From an uncultured delta proteobacterium (GTDB lineage: Bacteria; Desulfobacterota; WTBG01; CAIYCZ01; CAIRTM01), in NCBI GenBank assembly GCA_903881505.1, contig CAIRTM010000114.1, forward strand, positions 1 to 35,664: DNA of 35,664 nucleotides. Direction: 5' to 3'. Numbering within the stretch: position 1 is the first letter of the stretch; every line of letters starts with the position of its first letter. The notes below the pieces were generated by a model, which saw only the letters and a list, made by a program, of their open reading frames with translations, had not been told where the DNA came from and ran no database searches. Made by a program: the position numbers and the translations under genes. Positions 23,159 through 32,038 of the stretch are shown piece by piece.

Positions 23159-24189
23159 ATGCAGGAGCCTGAACATAGTCGTCGTACAGCCCGGCCGGGA
23201 TTCAGGCTGATGATCCTTGCGTTCTCCACCGGCGCGGTCTTTCTCCTGTCGCTGCCGCTGGGGCGCTATTATATTCCGGTAGCCGAGGTGGTATCGGCCC
23301 TTGTTGGCACACTGCTGCCGGGGCAGCACAGCATACCTGAAACCCTGCAGACCGTTCTGTTCAATATCCGGCTGCCGAGGATAGTGGTCGGGATGCTGGT
23401 GGGGGCGGTCCTGTCCGCAGCCGGGGCCGTGTACCAGGGGATGTTCCGCAATCCGCTCGTCTCCCCCGATATCCTGGGCGCATCGGCCGGCGCGGGCTTC
23501 GGCGCCGCCCTGGCCATATGGTGCTCCTGGGGCATCATTGCTACGCAAATCTCGGCCTTCGCCTGCGGCCTTGCCGCAGTGCTGGCGGCCTGGAGCATCA
23601 GCTGCCGCATGCGCCACGCGCCCATGCTGGCGCTGGTGCTGTCGGGAATGCTCATCAGCACGCTGTTCTCGGCAGGCACGTCGGCCGTGAAGTATATCGC
23701 CGATCCGCTCGACAAGCTTCCGGCCATCACGTTCTGGCTTATGGGCAGCCTGGCCGCGTGCAGCACGCGTGACGCCGTGCTGCTTGCAGCCGGCGCCGTT
23801 GCCGGGCTCGTGCCCCTGCTGCTTGTGCGCTGGAGGCTCAATGTGCTGTCGCTGGGGGATGAGGAAGCGCAGGCGCTGGGGCTTGAAACCGGCAGGCTGC
23901 GCTTCATGGTGATCATCTGCGCAACGCTCATGACCACTGTTTCGGTATCAGTCTGCGGCATGGTCGGCTGGGTCGGGCTGATCGTGCCGCACCTGGCCCG
24001 CATGATCGTCGGCCCGAACTACGCGGTGCTGCTGCCGGCCTCTGTCCTGCTGGGAGGGGCGTACCTGCTGGTCGTCGATGACCTGGCGCGCATGATGGCG
24101 GCCGTTGAGGTGCCGCTGGGCATTCTGACGGCGCTTATCGGCGTGCCGTTTTTCCTTTTTCTGCTCAGATATAACAGGCGGGACTGGCA

Positions 24190-24193
<4 letters not shown>
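23159..24193 (+). CDS. FecCD/BtuC-type ABC importer permease
   Basis: A 344-residue membrane protein with about ten transmembrane segments, the size and layout of FecCD/BtuC/FhuB permeases. RLPRIVVGMLVGAVLSAAGA, QGMFRNPLVSPDILGASAGA and GWVGLIVPHLARMIVGPNY are family signatures. A single permease gene implies a homodimer. The ATG at 23159 lies 16 bp after the DUF364 stop. The stop overlaps the ATPase GTG start by 4 bp. Confidence 0.96.
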
Positions 24194-25016
<823 letters not shown>

Positions 25017-25020
<4 letters not shown>

Positions 25021-26090
25021 AGCTCACAGGGAAGCTGCTCTTGCGATGCATTATTGCTGTAACGTTTTTCTGCGCCGGCGCCCGCGCACAGGCCGCAGCG
25101 CAGGCAGCCGGCCGCAGCATTACCGACCATGCAGGCCGGACTGTACGGGTGCCCGACAGGATCACCAGGGTTGTCGGCACATCACCCGTGGGGACCATTC
25201 TCCTTTATACCCTGTGCCCGGACATGCTGGCAGGCTGGAACCATGCGCTGCGCTCCGGCGAGCGGGAGTTTATTCCGGAGCCCTACCGCTCGCTTCCCAA
25301 CCTCGGCGGCTGGTATGCAAAAAATACCGGGAGCCTTGAGGAACTTGTCAGGTTACGGCCCGATGTGCTCATCGGAGCCGGCAAGCTCGGGCCTGCCGAG
25401 ATCGAGCAGGCCGACCGGATACAGCAGCAGATCAATATTCCCGTGATCATGCTGGACGGATCGCTTGAAGGGCTCGAGAAGGCCTATCTGTTCCTGGGTG
25501 AACTGACCGGCGAGCGGCAGCGGGCGGGGATCCTGGCGGCGTACTGCAGGGAGAAGCTCGCGGCAGTTGATACAGCGCTGGCGGGCCTGCCCGCTGAAGG
25601 CAGCACGCGTATCTACTATGCCGAAGGCGCGGCCGGGCTTGAGACCGAACCGGGCGGCTCGGACCATACGGGATTGCTCTCGCGGGTGGGCGGCAGCAAT
25701 GTGGCCCAGGTGCCGGCGCGCGAGGGCATCGGCATGACGCCCGTATCCATGGAACAGGTCATAGCCTGGAACCCCGAGGCCCTGCTGGTGTGGAACCGCG
25801 GCCAGGGCGGTGCCTACGACCACATCATGTCCGACCCGCTCTGGGCGAAGCTGCTGGCGGTGAAAAACCGCCGCGTGTATGAAATACCCGCCGCGCCCTT
25901 CAACTGGTTCGACCGGCCGCCGGCGGTGAACCGCGTTATCGGCCTGCTCTGGCTTACCCGGTTGCTGCATCCCGACAGGTTCGCCTGCGACATAGCGGCG
26001 GAGGCACAGCGATTCTGCCGGCTGTTTTACCATATTGATCTTTCCGATGACCAGATACGCGGCCTGCTTGAACGCTCCGGAGGAGCCTGA
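25017..26090 (+). CDS. Periplasmic metal-chelate-binding protein of the FecCD-type importer
   Basis: A 357-residue binding protein of the BtuF/FecB class (helical backbone, class III). A signal peptide (LLLRCIIAVTFFCAGARA) is followed by ITDHAGRTVRVPDRITRVV and LEELVRLRPDVLIGAG, typical of the family. The C-terminal lobe includes AWNPEALLVWN and VYEIPAAPFNWFDRPPAVNR; the last phrase is reminiscent of family members that bind tungstate, molybdate chelates or nickel chelates, but this is not diagnostic. It overlaps the ATPase stop (ATGA). Confidence 0.95.
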
Positions 26091-26091
26091 G

Positions 26092-26991
26092 ATGAAAACA
26101 GACCCCTCTCTTTTGTATGATGCAGTACCGCCTTCCATCTGGCACGATGCGGGCCTGCTCGAGCAGCTCTGGCAGGCCGAACGCAGCCGGTCCCTGTTCG
26201 GCCGCCAGAACCCCGAGCGCGCGGGCGCGGGCTGGTGGAGCGTGCGCGCATCGAGCTTCGCCCGCCGCACAGGCGGTTCGCGAGGACGGCGCAGGCAGGA
26301 AAAACTCATGGCCATGCTGGAGAAGGCCGGCCTGCTGGGCGGGCGGCATGAGGCCCTTGACATCGGCTGCGGGCCGGGCAACGTGGCCCTGCCGCTGGCC
26401 CGGCGGATGAAGCGGGTCGTCGCGCTTGATCCCTCGGAGGACATGCTGGCGATACTTGAGCGCCGCGCGGCCCGGGCCGGCATCAAGAACATCGAAACCG
26501 TACACATGCGCTGGGAGGACGTCGATCTGGACCGGCTGGGGTGGCGCGGCCGCTTCCGCGTGGCGATCGCCTCCATGAGCCCCGGCATCCGCGATGTCGC
26601 CACGCTGCAGAAGATGCAGGCGGCCTCCTGCCGCGGGTGCTACCTCAGCGGGTTCACCCGGCGCTTTGACCGTGCGCAGGACGAGCTGTGGCGGCTGTTT
26701 TTTCATGAACCCATGCCGGACCTGCCCGCGGATGTGTTCTGTATTTTTCACCTGCTGCATGCCTGGGGCTGCTGCCCGTCGCTGGAGCTCTCCAGCGAAA
26801 AGACCCGGCAGCGCTGCTCGATGCAGGCGGCCCTTGAAGAAATGAACCTGCTCATGATGCCCTATGTCGAGCAGTCGGAGAAAACGCGCTCCATCATCGA
26901 AAACTACGTGCGCTCGGCGAGCCCCCAGGGGGTGTTTACCAGAGAGCGCTCGTTCGTCGAGGCCAGGATGATCTGGCCGGTGCGGCGATAG
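26092..26991 (+). CDS. Class I SAM-dependent methyltransferase at the end of the uptake operon
   Basis: A 299-residue protein with SAM motif LDIGCGPGNVALPLARRM, the acidic VVALDPSEDML and FRVAIASMSPGIRDV. The ATG at 26092 has AGGAG seven bases upstream and lies 1 bp after the binding-protein stop, so it is co-transcribed. A cysteine pair, CRGCYLSGF, lies in the middle and CC in HAWGCCPS. Methyltransferases recur beside FecCD-type metal importers, but the substrate is unknown; it might modify a metal chelator, or detoxify an imported metalloid. It resembles the methyltransferase next to modC only in the SAM fold. Confidence 0.88.
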   Translation: MKTDPSLLYDAVPPSIWHDAGLLEQLWQAERSRSLFGRQNPERAGAGWWSVRASSFARRTGGSRGRRRQEKLMAMLEKAGLLGGRHEALDIGCGPGNVALPLARRMKRVVALDPSEDMLAILERRAARAGIKNIETVHMRWEDVDLDRLGWRGRFRVAIASMSPGIRDVATLQKMQAASCRGCYLSGFTRRFDRAQDELWRLFFHEPMPDLPADVFCIFHLLHAWGCCPSLELSSEKTRQRCSMQAALEEMNLLMMPYVEQSEKTRSIIENYVRSASPQGVFTRERSFVEARMIWPVRR

Positions 26992-27111
26992 GCGCAGCTG
27001 CCGGCATGACCACACACGTACGCTATCGCGCCATGTCCATTGCCGTGAGGGCTGCATCGTGCGCACTGCCGGTGCTGCGCGTGCTAAGCGAGGCCGGAGG
27101 CACGAAGTTTT

Positions 27112-27711
27112 TTATCGCTTCGGCACGGAAAGTGAATCGTATGCTTGATGCCGGACGGCGAGCTGCGGCCGCAGCAGGGAGGCGATGAGCTCAGGCAGGC
27201 TGTCGCGGTTGCCTTCGTTCAGCTCGATTACCGTGGTTTTGGCATGGGACCGAACGGCATCCAGCAGCGGCGAGCGCAGCGGCTTAATCACGCCCAGCAC
27301 CGGGATGCCGCCCTCCAGCAGGGCAAGCACCGCGGCGCAGAACCTCCGGGCCTGCTGCTCCATCACGCCCAGCTCATCCATCAGGATAAGGTCGGCAGTG
27401 CAGGGCACTGCTTCGAGTATGGCGCATCCGCCCGCCTCAAAGGCCCCGGGAAAAGCGCTGAACGCTCCATCCCCCCAGCGTATGCCTACAAGATGATCGC
27501 GGTCCAGTGCGGCTGCGCCATCAGAGGGGACGATGTAGACCTCGCCGATGGCCTGAGGGATAGCGCTCGGCTCCTTGACCGTCCGGAACCCGGAGATCCG
27601 CTGCGGCTTCAGCAGTGACAGGGCTGCGTTAAGGGCTGTTGTCTTGCCGGTGCGCACGACACCGGTCAGAAAAATATTGAGACGCTGTTCATCGTGTTCG
27701 CGCTGTATCAC
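27112..27711 (-). CDS. THEP1-like P-loop nucleoside-triphosphatase
   Basis: A 199-residue P-loop NTPase. FLTGVVRTGKTTALNAAL is Walker A and ADLILMDELGVMEQQARRF is Walker B with the E-x-G pattern of the THEP1/NTPase family (PF03266). The GTG start at 27709-27711 has AGGGAG eight bases upstream. Family members hydrolyse NTPs with unknown biological role; in several anaerobes they lie near metal-cofactor or transport genes. It is convergent with the uptake operon (120 bp apart, no clear terminator) and divergent from tonB. Confidence 0.85.
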   Translation of the reverse strand: MIQREHDEQRLNIFLTGVVRTGKTTALNAALSLLKPQRISGFRTVKEPSAIPQAIGEVYIVPSDGAAALDRDHLVGIRWGDGAFSAFPGAFEAGGCAILEAVPCTADLILMDELGVMEQQARRFCAAVLALLEGGIPVLGVIKPLRSPLLDAVRSHAKTTVIELNEGNRDSLPELIASLLRPQLAVRHQAYDSLSVPKR

Positions 27712-28030
27712 TGCTGCTCCCTGCCGCTGCCCTGCGCGCCGGGCGATGGCTCCCCGCGCTGGCAGACGTTTAAAAGACCCGGACGCCGAGTTCAGGCGCA
27801 GGCTGCCGAGATCTGGAAATATATTGACAAATTAATTATATTTTGATTATATATTATCCAAATTAAGCCAATATCTGTCCTTTTTCTCAGTTAGGTAATT
27901 ATATGTTGATTTCTATATATCATAAAATCACTGCTGAAAAAACATTTTTATCGAGTGCGGCTATGCGGACCGCGCGTATGCTTATGCAGCGTGCAGGCAA
28001 TGAAGCGCGGCCGCGCAACGGCGGTTTGCG
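27712..28030. other. Intergenic region between the NTPase and tonB
   Basis: 319 bp, GC-rich on the left and strongly AT-rich from about 27830 to 27960, then about 70 bp of GC-rich sequence up to the tonB ATG. It carries the tonB promoter candidate. The rest shows no gene and no further structure I can name. Confidence 0.5.
27824..27858 (+). promoter_or_regulatory. Promoter and near-palindromic operator candidate upstream of tonB
   Basis: TTGACA (27824-27829) is followed at 17-18 bp by an AT-rich -10 (TTATAT/TATATA, about 27847-27853). Overlapping it, GATTATATATTATC (27845-27858) is palindromic at 12 of 14 positions, the size and composition of a metal-dependent repressor site. Confidence 0.45.
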
Positions 28031-28768
28031 ATGAGCAGTGCGTCATCCCCCCGGAGAGGTTTTGATGCGCTGAACGACACGCGGCTGTGCGTCAGTGTCG
28101 CCGGTGCGGTCCTGCTCCATGCGCTGGTTTTGAGCCTGCCTGTTTCCCTGAAACAGATGCGGCCGGCCGAGACGTTAGCGCTCTGTTGCCTGGGCATAGA
28201 ATCGCGGCCGGCCTGCCGCCTGCCGGCACCGGAGCCCCTGCCGCAGGCTGCGACCGCGGCACAGCCTCAGCCTGCGCCGCCCGTACAGGCGGTCCGGCAG
28301 AAGCGTCCGTTGCCCAGACCTGTGCGGAAACCGGTTCCCGAACCGCTGCCTGCACAGCCGCTTGAGCCGTCGCTCGTGAGCGAGGCAACCGCGCCGCCTG
28401 AACCGTCTTCTGCGCCCGCGGCAGCGGCTGCAGGGAAAGTCTCGGACGCGGTCGCCGGGGGCGGCGCGCAGGGTCCTTTTCAAGCAGTATTCGGCGCACT
28501 GGACGGACCGCAGTTCCTTAAGCGGGTCGAGCCGCAGTACCCGCTGGCGGCACGAAGGCTGGGCCAGCAGGGCCGGGTCGTGCTGTGTTTGACGATCGAT
28601 GAGCGCGGCATCCTGCGCGACGTTCAGGTTGTCGAGGCACATTCTGACATGTTTGCACGGGCCGCGGAGCGGGCTGTACGGCAATCGACATTCCGCCCGG
28701 CGCACAAGGGCGGCGGAGCGGTGGCCTGCAGGGCGCTGCTGCCGTTTACATTTAAATTGAGGAGTTAA
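28031..28768 (+). CDS. tonB: TonB energy-transducing protein
   Basis: A 245-residue inner-membrane protein spanning the periplasm. One N-terminal membrane segment (VAGAVLLHALVLSLPVSL) is followed by a long Pro/Ala-rich linker (about residues 55-140) and a C-terminal TonB domain (VEPQYPLAARRLGQQGRVVL, then DVQVVEAHSDMFARAAERAV). The YP motif of the domain is intact. The ATG lacks a good ribosome-binding site, so the exact start is less certain. It is 2 bp before exbB and forms tonB-exbB-exbD, which would drive the TonB receptor at 19580. Confidence 0.93.
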   Translation: MSSASSPRRGFDALNDTRLCVSVAGAVLLHALVLSLPVSLKQMRPAETLALCCLGIESRPACRLPAPEPLPQAATAAQPQPAPPVQAVRQKRPLPRPVRKPVPEPLPAQPLEPSLVSEATAPPEPSSAPAAAAAGKVSDAVAGGGAQGPFQAVFGALDGPQFLKRVEPQYPLAARRLGQQGRVVLCLTIDERGILRDVQVVEAHSDMFARAAERAVRQSTFRPAHKGGGAVACRALLPFTFKLRS

Positions 28769-28770
28769 TC

Positions 28771-29313
28771 ATGCTGGAGTGGTTTTTCAAGGGCGGTCTT
28801 CTGATGTACCCGATTCTGCTGTGTTCCGTCGCCGGGGTCGCCATTTTTACCTATAAGTTCTTCCAGTTCCGTTCGATACTGCGCTGTATCGAACGCCCCC
28901 TTGCGCTTCTCAAGACCCAGAAACCGAAAATCCTGCAGCCGATCTTTGAAGCCCTAGCATCAGGGGGCCGCGAACAGGAGCTTTCGATCGCCGGAACCGG
29001 CCTGGTCCGCGCACTCGAAAAGGGCCTGAGCTGGCTGTCCCTGATGACAACCATTGCCCCGCTGCTTGGGCTGACCGGCACCGTGCAGGGCATGATCACC
29101 ACATTTTATGCTATCGAGAAAACGCAGAATGCGCACCCGGCTGTCCTTGCGGGCGGTATTTATGTCGCCCTCATCACGACGATCGCCGGGCTTCTGGTCG
29201 CTGTTCCCCTGCACGTCGGGCACCATTACCTCGAACGTGAGGCTGATGAAATGGCGTTTATCATCAAGGAAATCATAATCGGGCTTGCGGGCAATGATGC
29301 AGATCGAAATTGA
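28771..29313 (+). CDS. exbB: ExbB/TolQ/MotA-family proton channel protein
   Basis: A 180-residue inner-membrane protein with three membrane segments (about 10-28, 92-115 and 125-150). SWLSLMTTIAPLLGLTGTVQ and the GIYVALITTIAGLLVAVP stretch are the conserved pore helices of ExbB. A GAGGAG site precedes the ATG. The coding end overlaps exbD by 20 bp. Confidence 0.96.
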   Translation: MLEWFFKGGLLMYPILLCSVAGVAIFTYKFFQFRSILRCIERPLALLKTQKPKILQPIFEALASGGREQELSIAGTGLVRALEKGLSWLSLMTTIAPLLGLTGTVQGMITTFYAIEKTQNAHPAVLAGGIYVALITTIAGLLVAVPLHVGHHYLEREADEMAFIIKEIIIGLAGNDADRN

Positions 29314-29707
29314 GCGCAGAAAATACACCAGGCCCTTCCTGGACATGACACCCATGATCGATGTGGTGTTCCAGCTGGTGCTTTTTTTCGTGCTCACGTC
29401 CCATGCTATCAACGAGCCCGTTATTAAGATCGTCCTGCCTGAATCGAAAACGGCGGTGGATATCGACGGCGCCACCCTGACAATAAGCGTCAGCAGCAGC
29501 GCCGTTTTCCTGGAGGACCGGGAGGTGGCTGTTGAGGGCCTGGGCGCGGCCCTGAAGAGCCGGGCGGCACAGGAGCATGCCACCGAGGTCAGGATCAAGG
29601 CCGACCGGCGGGCTGACATCGGCAGGCTGGTGCAGGTCATTGACCAGGTGCGGATGGCGGACATGAAAAACTTTGCCATCGTGACCGAAGAGGCTGCGGG
29701 GCCCTGA
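29294..29707 (+). CDS. exbD: ExbD/TolR-family biopolymer transport protein
   Basis: A 137-residue protein with one N-terminal membrane segment. FLDMTPMIDVVFQLVLFFVL carries the proton-translocating Asp of the family (DVVFQLL-type motif), and VEVRIKADRRADIGRLVQV-like sequence forms the periplasmic domain. Two adjacent ATGs (29294, 29297) and an upstream TTG (29285) are possible starts; translation is probably coupled to exbB. Confidence 0.94.
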   Translation: MMQIEIERRKYTRPFLDMTPMIDVVFQLVLFFVLTSHAINEPVIKIVLPESKTAVDIDGATLTISVSSSAVFLEDREVAVEGLGAALKSRAAQEHATEVRIKADRRADIGRLVQVIDQVRMADMKNFAIVTEEAAGP

Positions 29708-29825
29708 GGCCCGCAAGGGCTGCAGCCGGGTCAACGCATAACCGGTATTACCATCCCAACAGCATCGTGAGTATCATCGGAGGCAGGCCTCGCCCGTCCG
29801 GAACGGCACACGCCGTACGCCGGTC

Positions 29826-29854
29826 TTGACAAACATCGTTTTTAACTGCATTAT
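29826..29854 (+). promoter_or_regulatory. Promoter of the HTH regulator
   Basis: TTGACA (29826-29831) and CATTAT (29849-29854) are 17 bp apart, about 66 bp before the ATG at 29920. Confidence 0.6.
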
Positions 29855-29855
29855 G

Positions 29856-29876
29856 ATCAATAATTAATCATTGATA
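29856..29876 (+). promoter_or_regulatory. Inverted repeat at the regulator's transcript start
   Basis: ATCAAT and ATTGAT are separated by eight AT-rich bases directly downstream of the -10 box. This is a likely operator, and autoregulation by the HTH protein that follows is a natural guess. Confidence 0.45.
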
Positions 29877-29919
29877 GTCAGTACCTGTCATAATGTCACC
29901 TGTTGGGAGAGTCCGGCGC

Positions 29920-30369
29920 ATGAAATCAATCAGGGAAACGCTCACTACCATCAAGCAGATCAGGGGTTTTCAGACCGATGCCGAACTGGCCGCGGACATG
30001 GCCATATCGCTGCACACGATGCGCAGCTGGATACGCAACGAATCCATCACGCGGCAGCTCATCAGCTACTGCGCCGGCCATGTGATCAGCCTTGACGAGG
30101 CCCTGCTCGGCAGGCGCAGTTTCGACAAGGAGCGCTGCGCCCTGTGCGCCATGCGCCTGCAGTGCGACGAATACCGCCGCGCAACCAGCTCCGCCATGGT
30201 GGTGAACGAAGATATGTTCAGCCCGAAAACCATCGTTTTCAATACGCATCTGGCCGAGACCGTCTCGTGGCGGATGTTCCGGCAGGACGTGCTGAAAGCG
30301 CAGAGTTCCTTTGATCTTGAGGGCATCGACCGGATCGTGGTCGAGCTGCAGAATGCGAACATGGGGTGA
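29920..30369 (+). CDS. Small HTH regulator with a cysteine-rich C-terminal segment
   Basis: A 149-residue protein. Residues 17-45 (FQTDAELAADMAISLHTMRS) look like the helix-turn-helix of the phage CI-repressor family (PF07022-like). C51 and then C73-x2-C76-x5-C82 follow, a spacing that could hold a Fe-S cluster or zinc. The C-terminus resembles no domain I know. The ATG at 29920 is chosen for GGGAGAG upstream; an ATG 27 nt earlier has no ribosome-binding site. It follows exbD by about 210 bp with its own promoter, so it is a separate unit and may control nearby genes. Confidence 0.8.
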   Translation: MKSIRETLTTIKQIRGFQTDAELAADMAISLHTMRSWIRNESITRQLISYCAGHVISLDEALLGRRSFDKERCALCAMRLQCDEYRRATSSAMVVNEDMFSPKTIVFNTHLAETVSWRMFRQDVLKAQSSFDLEGIDRIVVELQNANMG

Positions 30370-30511
30370 ATGGAGGTAGGGAGAGGGTCGCCCTTAAATA
30401 AGTAAATAAGTTTTTTGTAAAAAGATAGCGCCCGTCGAAAGTCACAGCAGGCCGCTGCGCCTCACCCATCTAAAGCATTTATTTTTTTCTGTATACAATT
30501 TTGAAGTGTCC

Positions 30512-30548
30512 GTCAAACCGGGGGGGCGGGGCAGTTTGACTCCATTCT
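30512..30548. repeat. REP-like inverted pair, GTCAAAC...GTTTGAC
   Basis: GTCAAACCGGGG on the plus strand is followed after a G-rich spacer by CAGTTTGACTCCATTC, whose complement GAATGGAGTCAAACTG nearly equals GAATGGGGTCAAACCG at 31198-31213. The arrangement resembles the paired REP palindromes associated with RAYT transposases in other bacteria; no RAYT gene is in the window. Confidence 0.6.
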
Positions 30549-30645
30549 TTGCCCCTTGCCAGCACTAATGTTAATGTATGTTGACAATGCTAACGTGCAC
30601 TGACATGCCTCTGACCTGCCCCCGATGATGGTGCAGGTCAAGCTC

Positions 30646-30702
30646 TTGAGTTTCAGCATGCAGAAAGGTACAATGATGCTCTGAGCAGGTTGAGCATCAT
30701 TG
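30646..30702 (+). promoter_or_regulatory. Promoter with 11-bp perfect inverted repeat upstream of the PNPOx-like gene
   Basis: TTGAGT (30646-30651) and TACAAT (30669-30674) are 17 bp apart. CAATGATGCTC (30671-30681) and GAGCATCATTG (30692-30702) form a perfect 11-bp inverted repeat that overlaps the -10 and the start point, as expected for a repressor operator; as RNA it would be a hairpin at the very 5' end. Confidence 0.65.
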
Positions 30703-30742
30703 AAGAATACAACCATATACCACATTCAATTCAGCATGAGGC

Positions 30743-31186
30743 ATGGCAATGGGAAAACCGATATCTGAAGATGAAATACGCAAACTGATGGACGACCAGA
30801 TCTGGGGCACGCTGATCGGCATTGACGGGGAACAGCCCTATGCGGTGGAAACCTCTTTTGCCACCGATGAAAACTATCTGTACACGGGCTCAAAGCTTGA
30901 TGGCCGCATGCACCGCTGCCTTGCCCGCAACCCGGCGGCGACCTTCAAGATCTGCGACGGCAATCACCGCGGCCATACTTATCGCGCGGCTATTGTTGAA
31001 TCAAGCGCCGAGATACTGACCGGCCGGGATGAGCTTCTCTACTGCCTGAACATCATTTACACCAAGCTCGGCATGGGCACTGAGAAGCTTGAGGACACAG
31101 CCGATGCCTATGCCGCGGGCAAGGGCCCTCTGGCCCTCTATCGCCTGCCGCTACGCACGCTCGGGGGTATCCGCTCGGGGCGCTAA
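30743..31186 (+). CDS. Pyridoxamine 5'-phosphate oxidase-like flavin-binding protein (NimA-type)
   Basis: A 147-residue protein of the split-barrel FMN-binding superfamily. The pattern WGTLIGIDGEQPYAVETSFA, then YLYTGSKLDGRMHRCLARNP and YRAAIVESSAEIL, is typical of PNPOx-like/NimA-related small flavoproteins. The ATG at 30743 has ATGAGG just upstream; the second ATG at 30749 is possible. It stands alone with its own promoter and operator-like repeat, and REP-like sequences face outward on both sides. The reaction is unknown. Confidence 0.88.
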   Translation: MAMGKPISEDEIRKLMDDQIWGTLIGIDGEQPYAVETSFATDENYLYTGSKLDGRMHRCLARNPAATFKICDGNHRGHTYRAAIVESSAEILTGRDELLYCLNIIYTKLGMGTEKLEDTADAYAAGKGPLALYRLPLRTLGGIRSGR

Positions 31187-31196
31187 ACGCACAGGG

Positions 31197-31217
31197 AGAA
31201 TGGGGTCAAACCGGGGG
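31197..31217 (+). repeat. Right REP-like copy after the PNPOx-like gene
   Basis: GAATGGGGTCAAACCGGGGG shares 12 bases (GTCAAACCGGGG) with the plus-strand copy at 30512 and matches 14 of 16 positions with the inverted copy at 30533-30548. Together they bracket the gene in a unit of about 680 bp. Confidence 0.6.
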
Positions 31218-31289
31218 AGGTTCAGCCTTAACTACGTTTTGTGCGCGCAAGATGGCGAGATGGACGCCTGGCGATGAGGCCGCGCACGT

Positions 31290-31901
31290 TCAGAATGTAA
31301 TGACCTTGGCGGCCCCGGTCATGGCCTGCATAATTTCAAGGGCGTTGGAAATGGTGCCGATTGCCACCTCGCCGCGTATCTTGAAAAAATCAAGGCAGGT
31401 GCCGCAGATCAGGATCCGGTGCCCCTGTGCCGCAAGTCTTTCCAGCACGTCAAGCGCATAGGAGCCTTTCGTCGCCAGGCGCACGCCGTTGCTGATCAGG
31501 ATGAGCGTACAGCGCGTGTTCGGCAGGGCAAGGGCCGCGTTCAGGAACCCGTTGGTCAGCACCTTGCCCAGGTCACGGTTTGAGCCGATATAGTCGGAGT
31601 CGAACAGGCAGGCGATCTCGCCGCTTCCGGGACCGGCCGTTGTTTCGCACGCCGGGCATTGCCCTTCGGCGGGCCGGGCGCCGGCCTGCCTGCTGATCAC
31701 CACCCTGAATCCGGCGCCGTCAGGCTCAGCGTGCGCGGCGCAGCCCCGGGCCGCGGCAAGGCGCATGACGTTGTCGCGCGGGGTTTCGGAATCGACCAAC
31801 ACGATGATCTCGCCCGCGCCGGTTTCATCAATGGCTTTGCCGGCCAGCACCACCGGCTGGGGGCAGGCCAGCCCGCGGGTGTCTATTTGTTTTTTCTCCA
31901 T
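31290..31901 (-). CDS. yedF: Selenium metabolism protein YedF (SirA-like plus DsrE-like)
   Basis: A 203-residue two-domain protein. The N-terminal SirA/TusA-like part has QIDTRGLACPQPVVLAGKA with the CPxP motif that carries persulfide or perselenide. After a short linker with CPACET, a DsrE-like part follows (ACLFDSDYIGSNRD, LILISNGVRLATKG, ICGTCLDFFKIRGE). This fusion is the one annotated as selenium metabolism protein YedF, which tends to occur in selenium-using organisms next to selD. The ATG at 31901 has GGAAGGGAT upstream. It lies downstream of the double-cubane genes, from which a MITE-like repeat separates it. Confidence 0.92.
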   Translation of the reverse strand: MEKKQIDTRGLACPQPVVLAGKAIDETGAGEIIVLVDSETPRDNVMRLAAARGCAAHAEPDGAGFRVVISRQAGARPAEGQCPACETTAGPGSGEIACLFDSDYIGSNRDLGKVLTNGFLNAALALPNTRCTLILISNGVRLATKGSYALDVLERLAAQGHRILICGTCLDFFKIRGEVAIGTISNALEIMQAMTGAAKVITF

Positions 31902-31925
31902 GATGTTATCCCTTCCATTGATTGT

Positions 31926-32038
31926 CAGGCTGTTCAAAAATATCCGTACGCAAGGCGCGCAATTGCATGTTTTGCAGGGGCACGGCATGCCGTGCCCCTA
32001 CCGTACGCCGGGGCAGATGGGTGCGTTTGAGGAGCCTG
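31926..32038. mobile_element. MITE-like element with terminal inverted repeats
   Basis: CAGGCTGTTCAAA (31926-31938) and TTTGAGGAGCCTG (32026-32038) are inverted repeats matching at 11 of 13 positions. They bound 113 bp that contain no gene and a perfect palindrome near the middle (31976-31999). The element ends 1 bp before the stop codon of the double-cubane protein, so it may have inserted at the end of that gene. No target-site duplication is obvious. Confidence 0.55.
31976..31999. repeat. 24-bp perfect palindrome
   Basis: AGGGGCACGGCA is followed immediately by its exact reverse complement. It is the core of the MITE-like element. Palindromes built on GGGGCACGGCATGCC recur in many bacterial genomes as dispersed repeats (general knowledge, not checked here). 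Confidence 0.85.

Larger units (their letters stand above)
30370..30742 (+). other. Intergenic region before the PNPOx-like gene
   Basis: 373 bp with no gene. From left to right: a stretch with nothing notable, a REP-like inverted repeat (30512-30548), sequence I cannot assign (30550-30640), and the promoter with an overlapping 11-bp inverted repeat. Confidence 0.6.
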
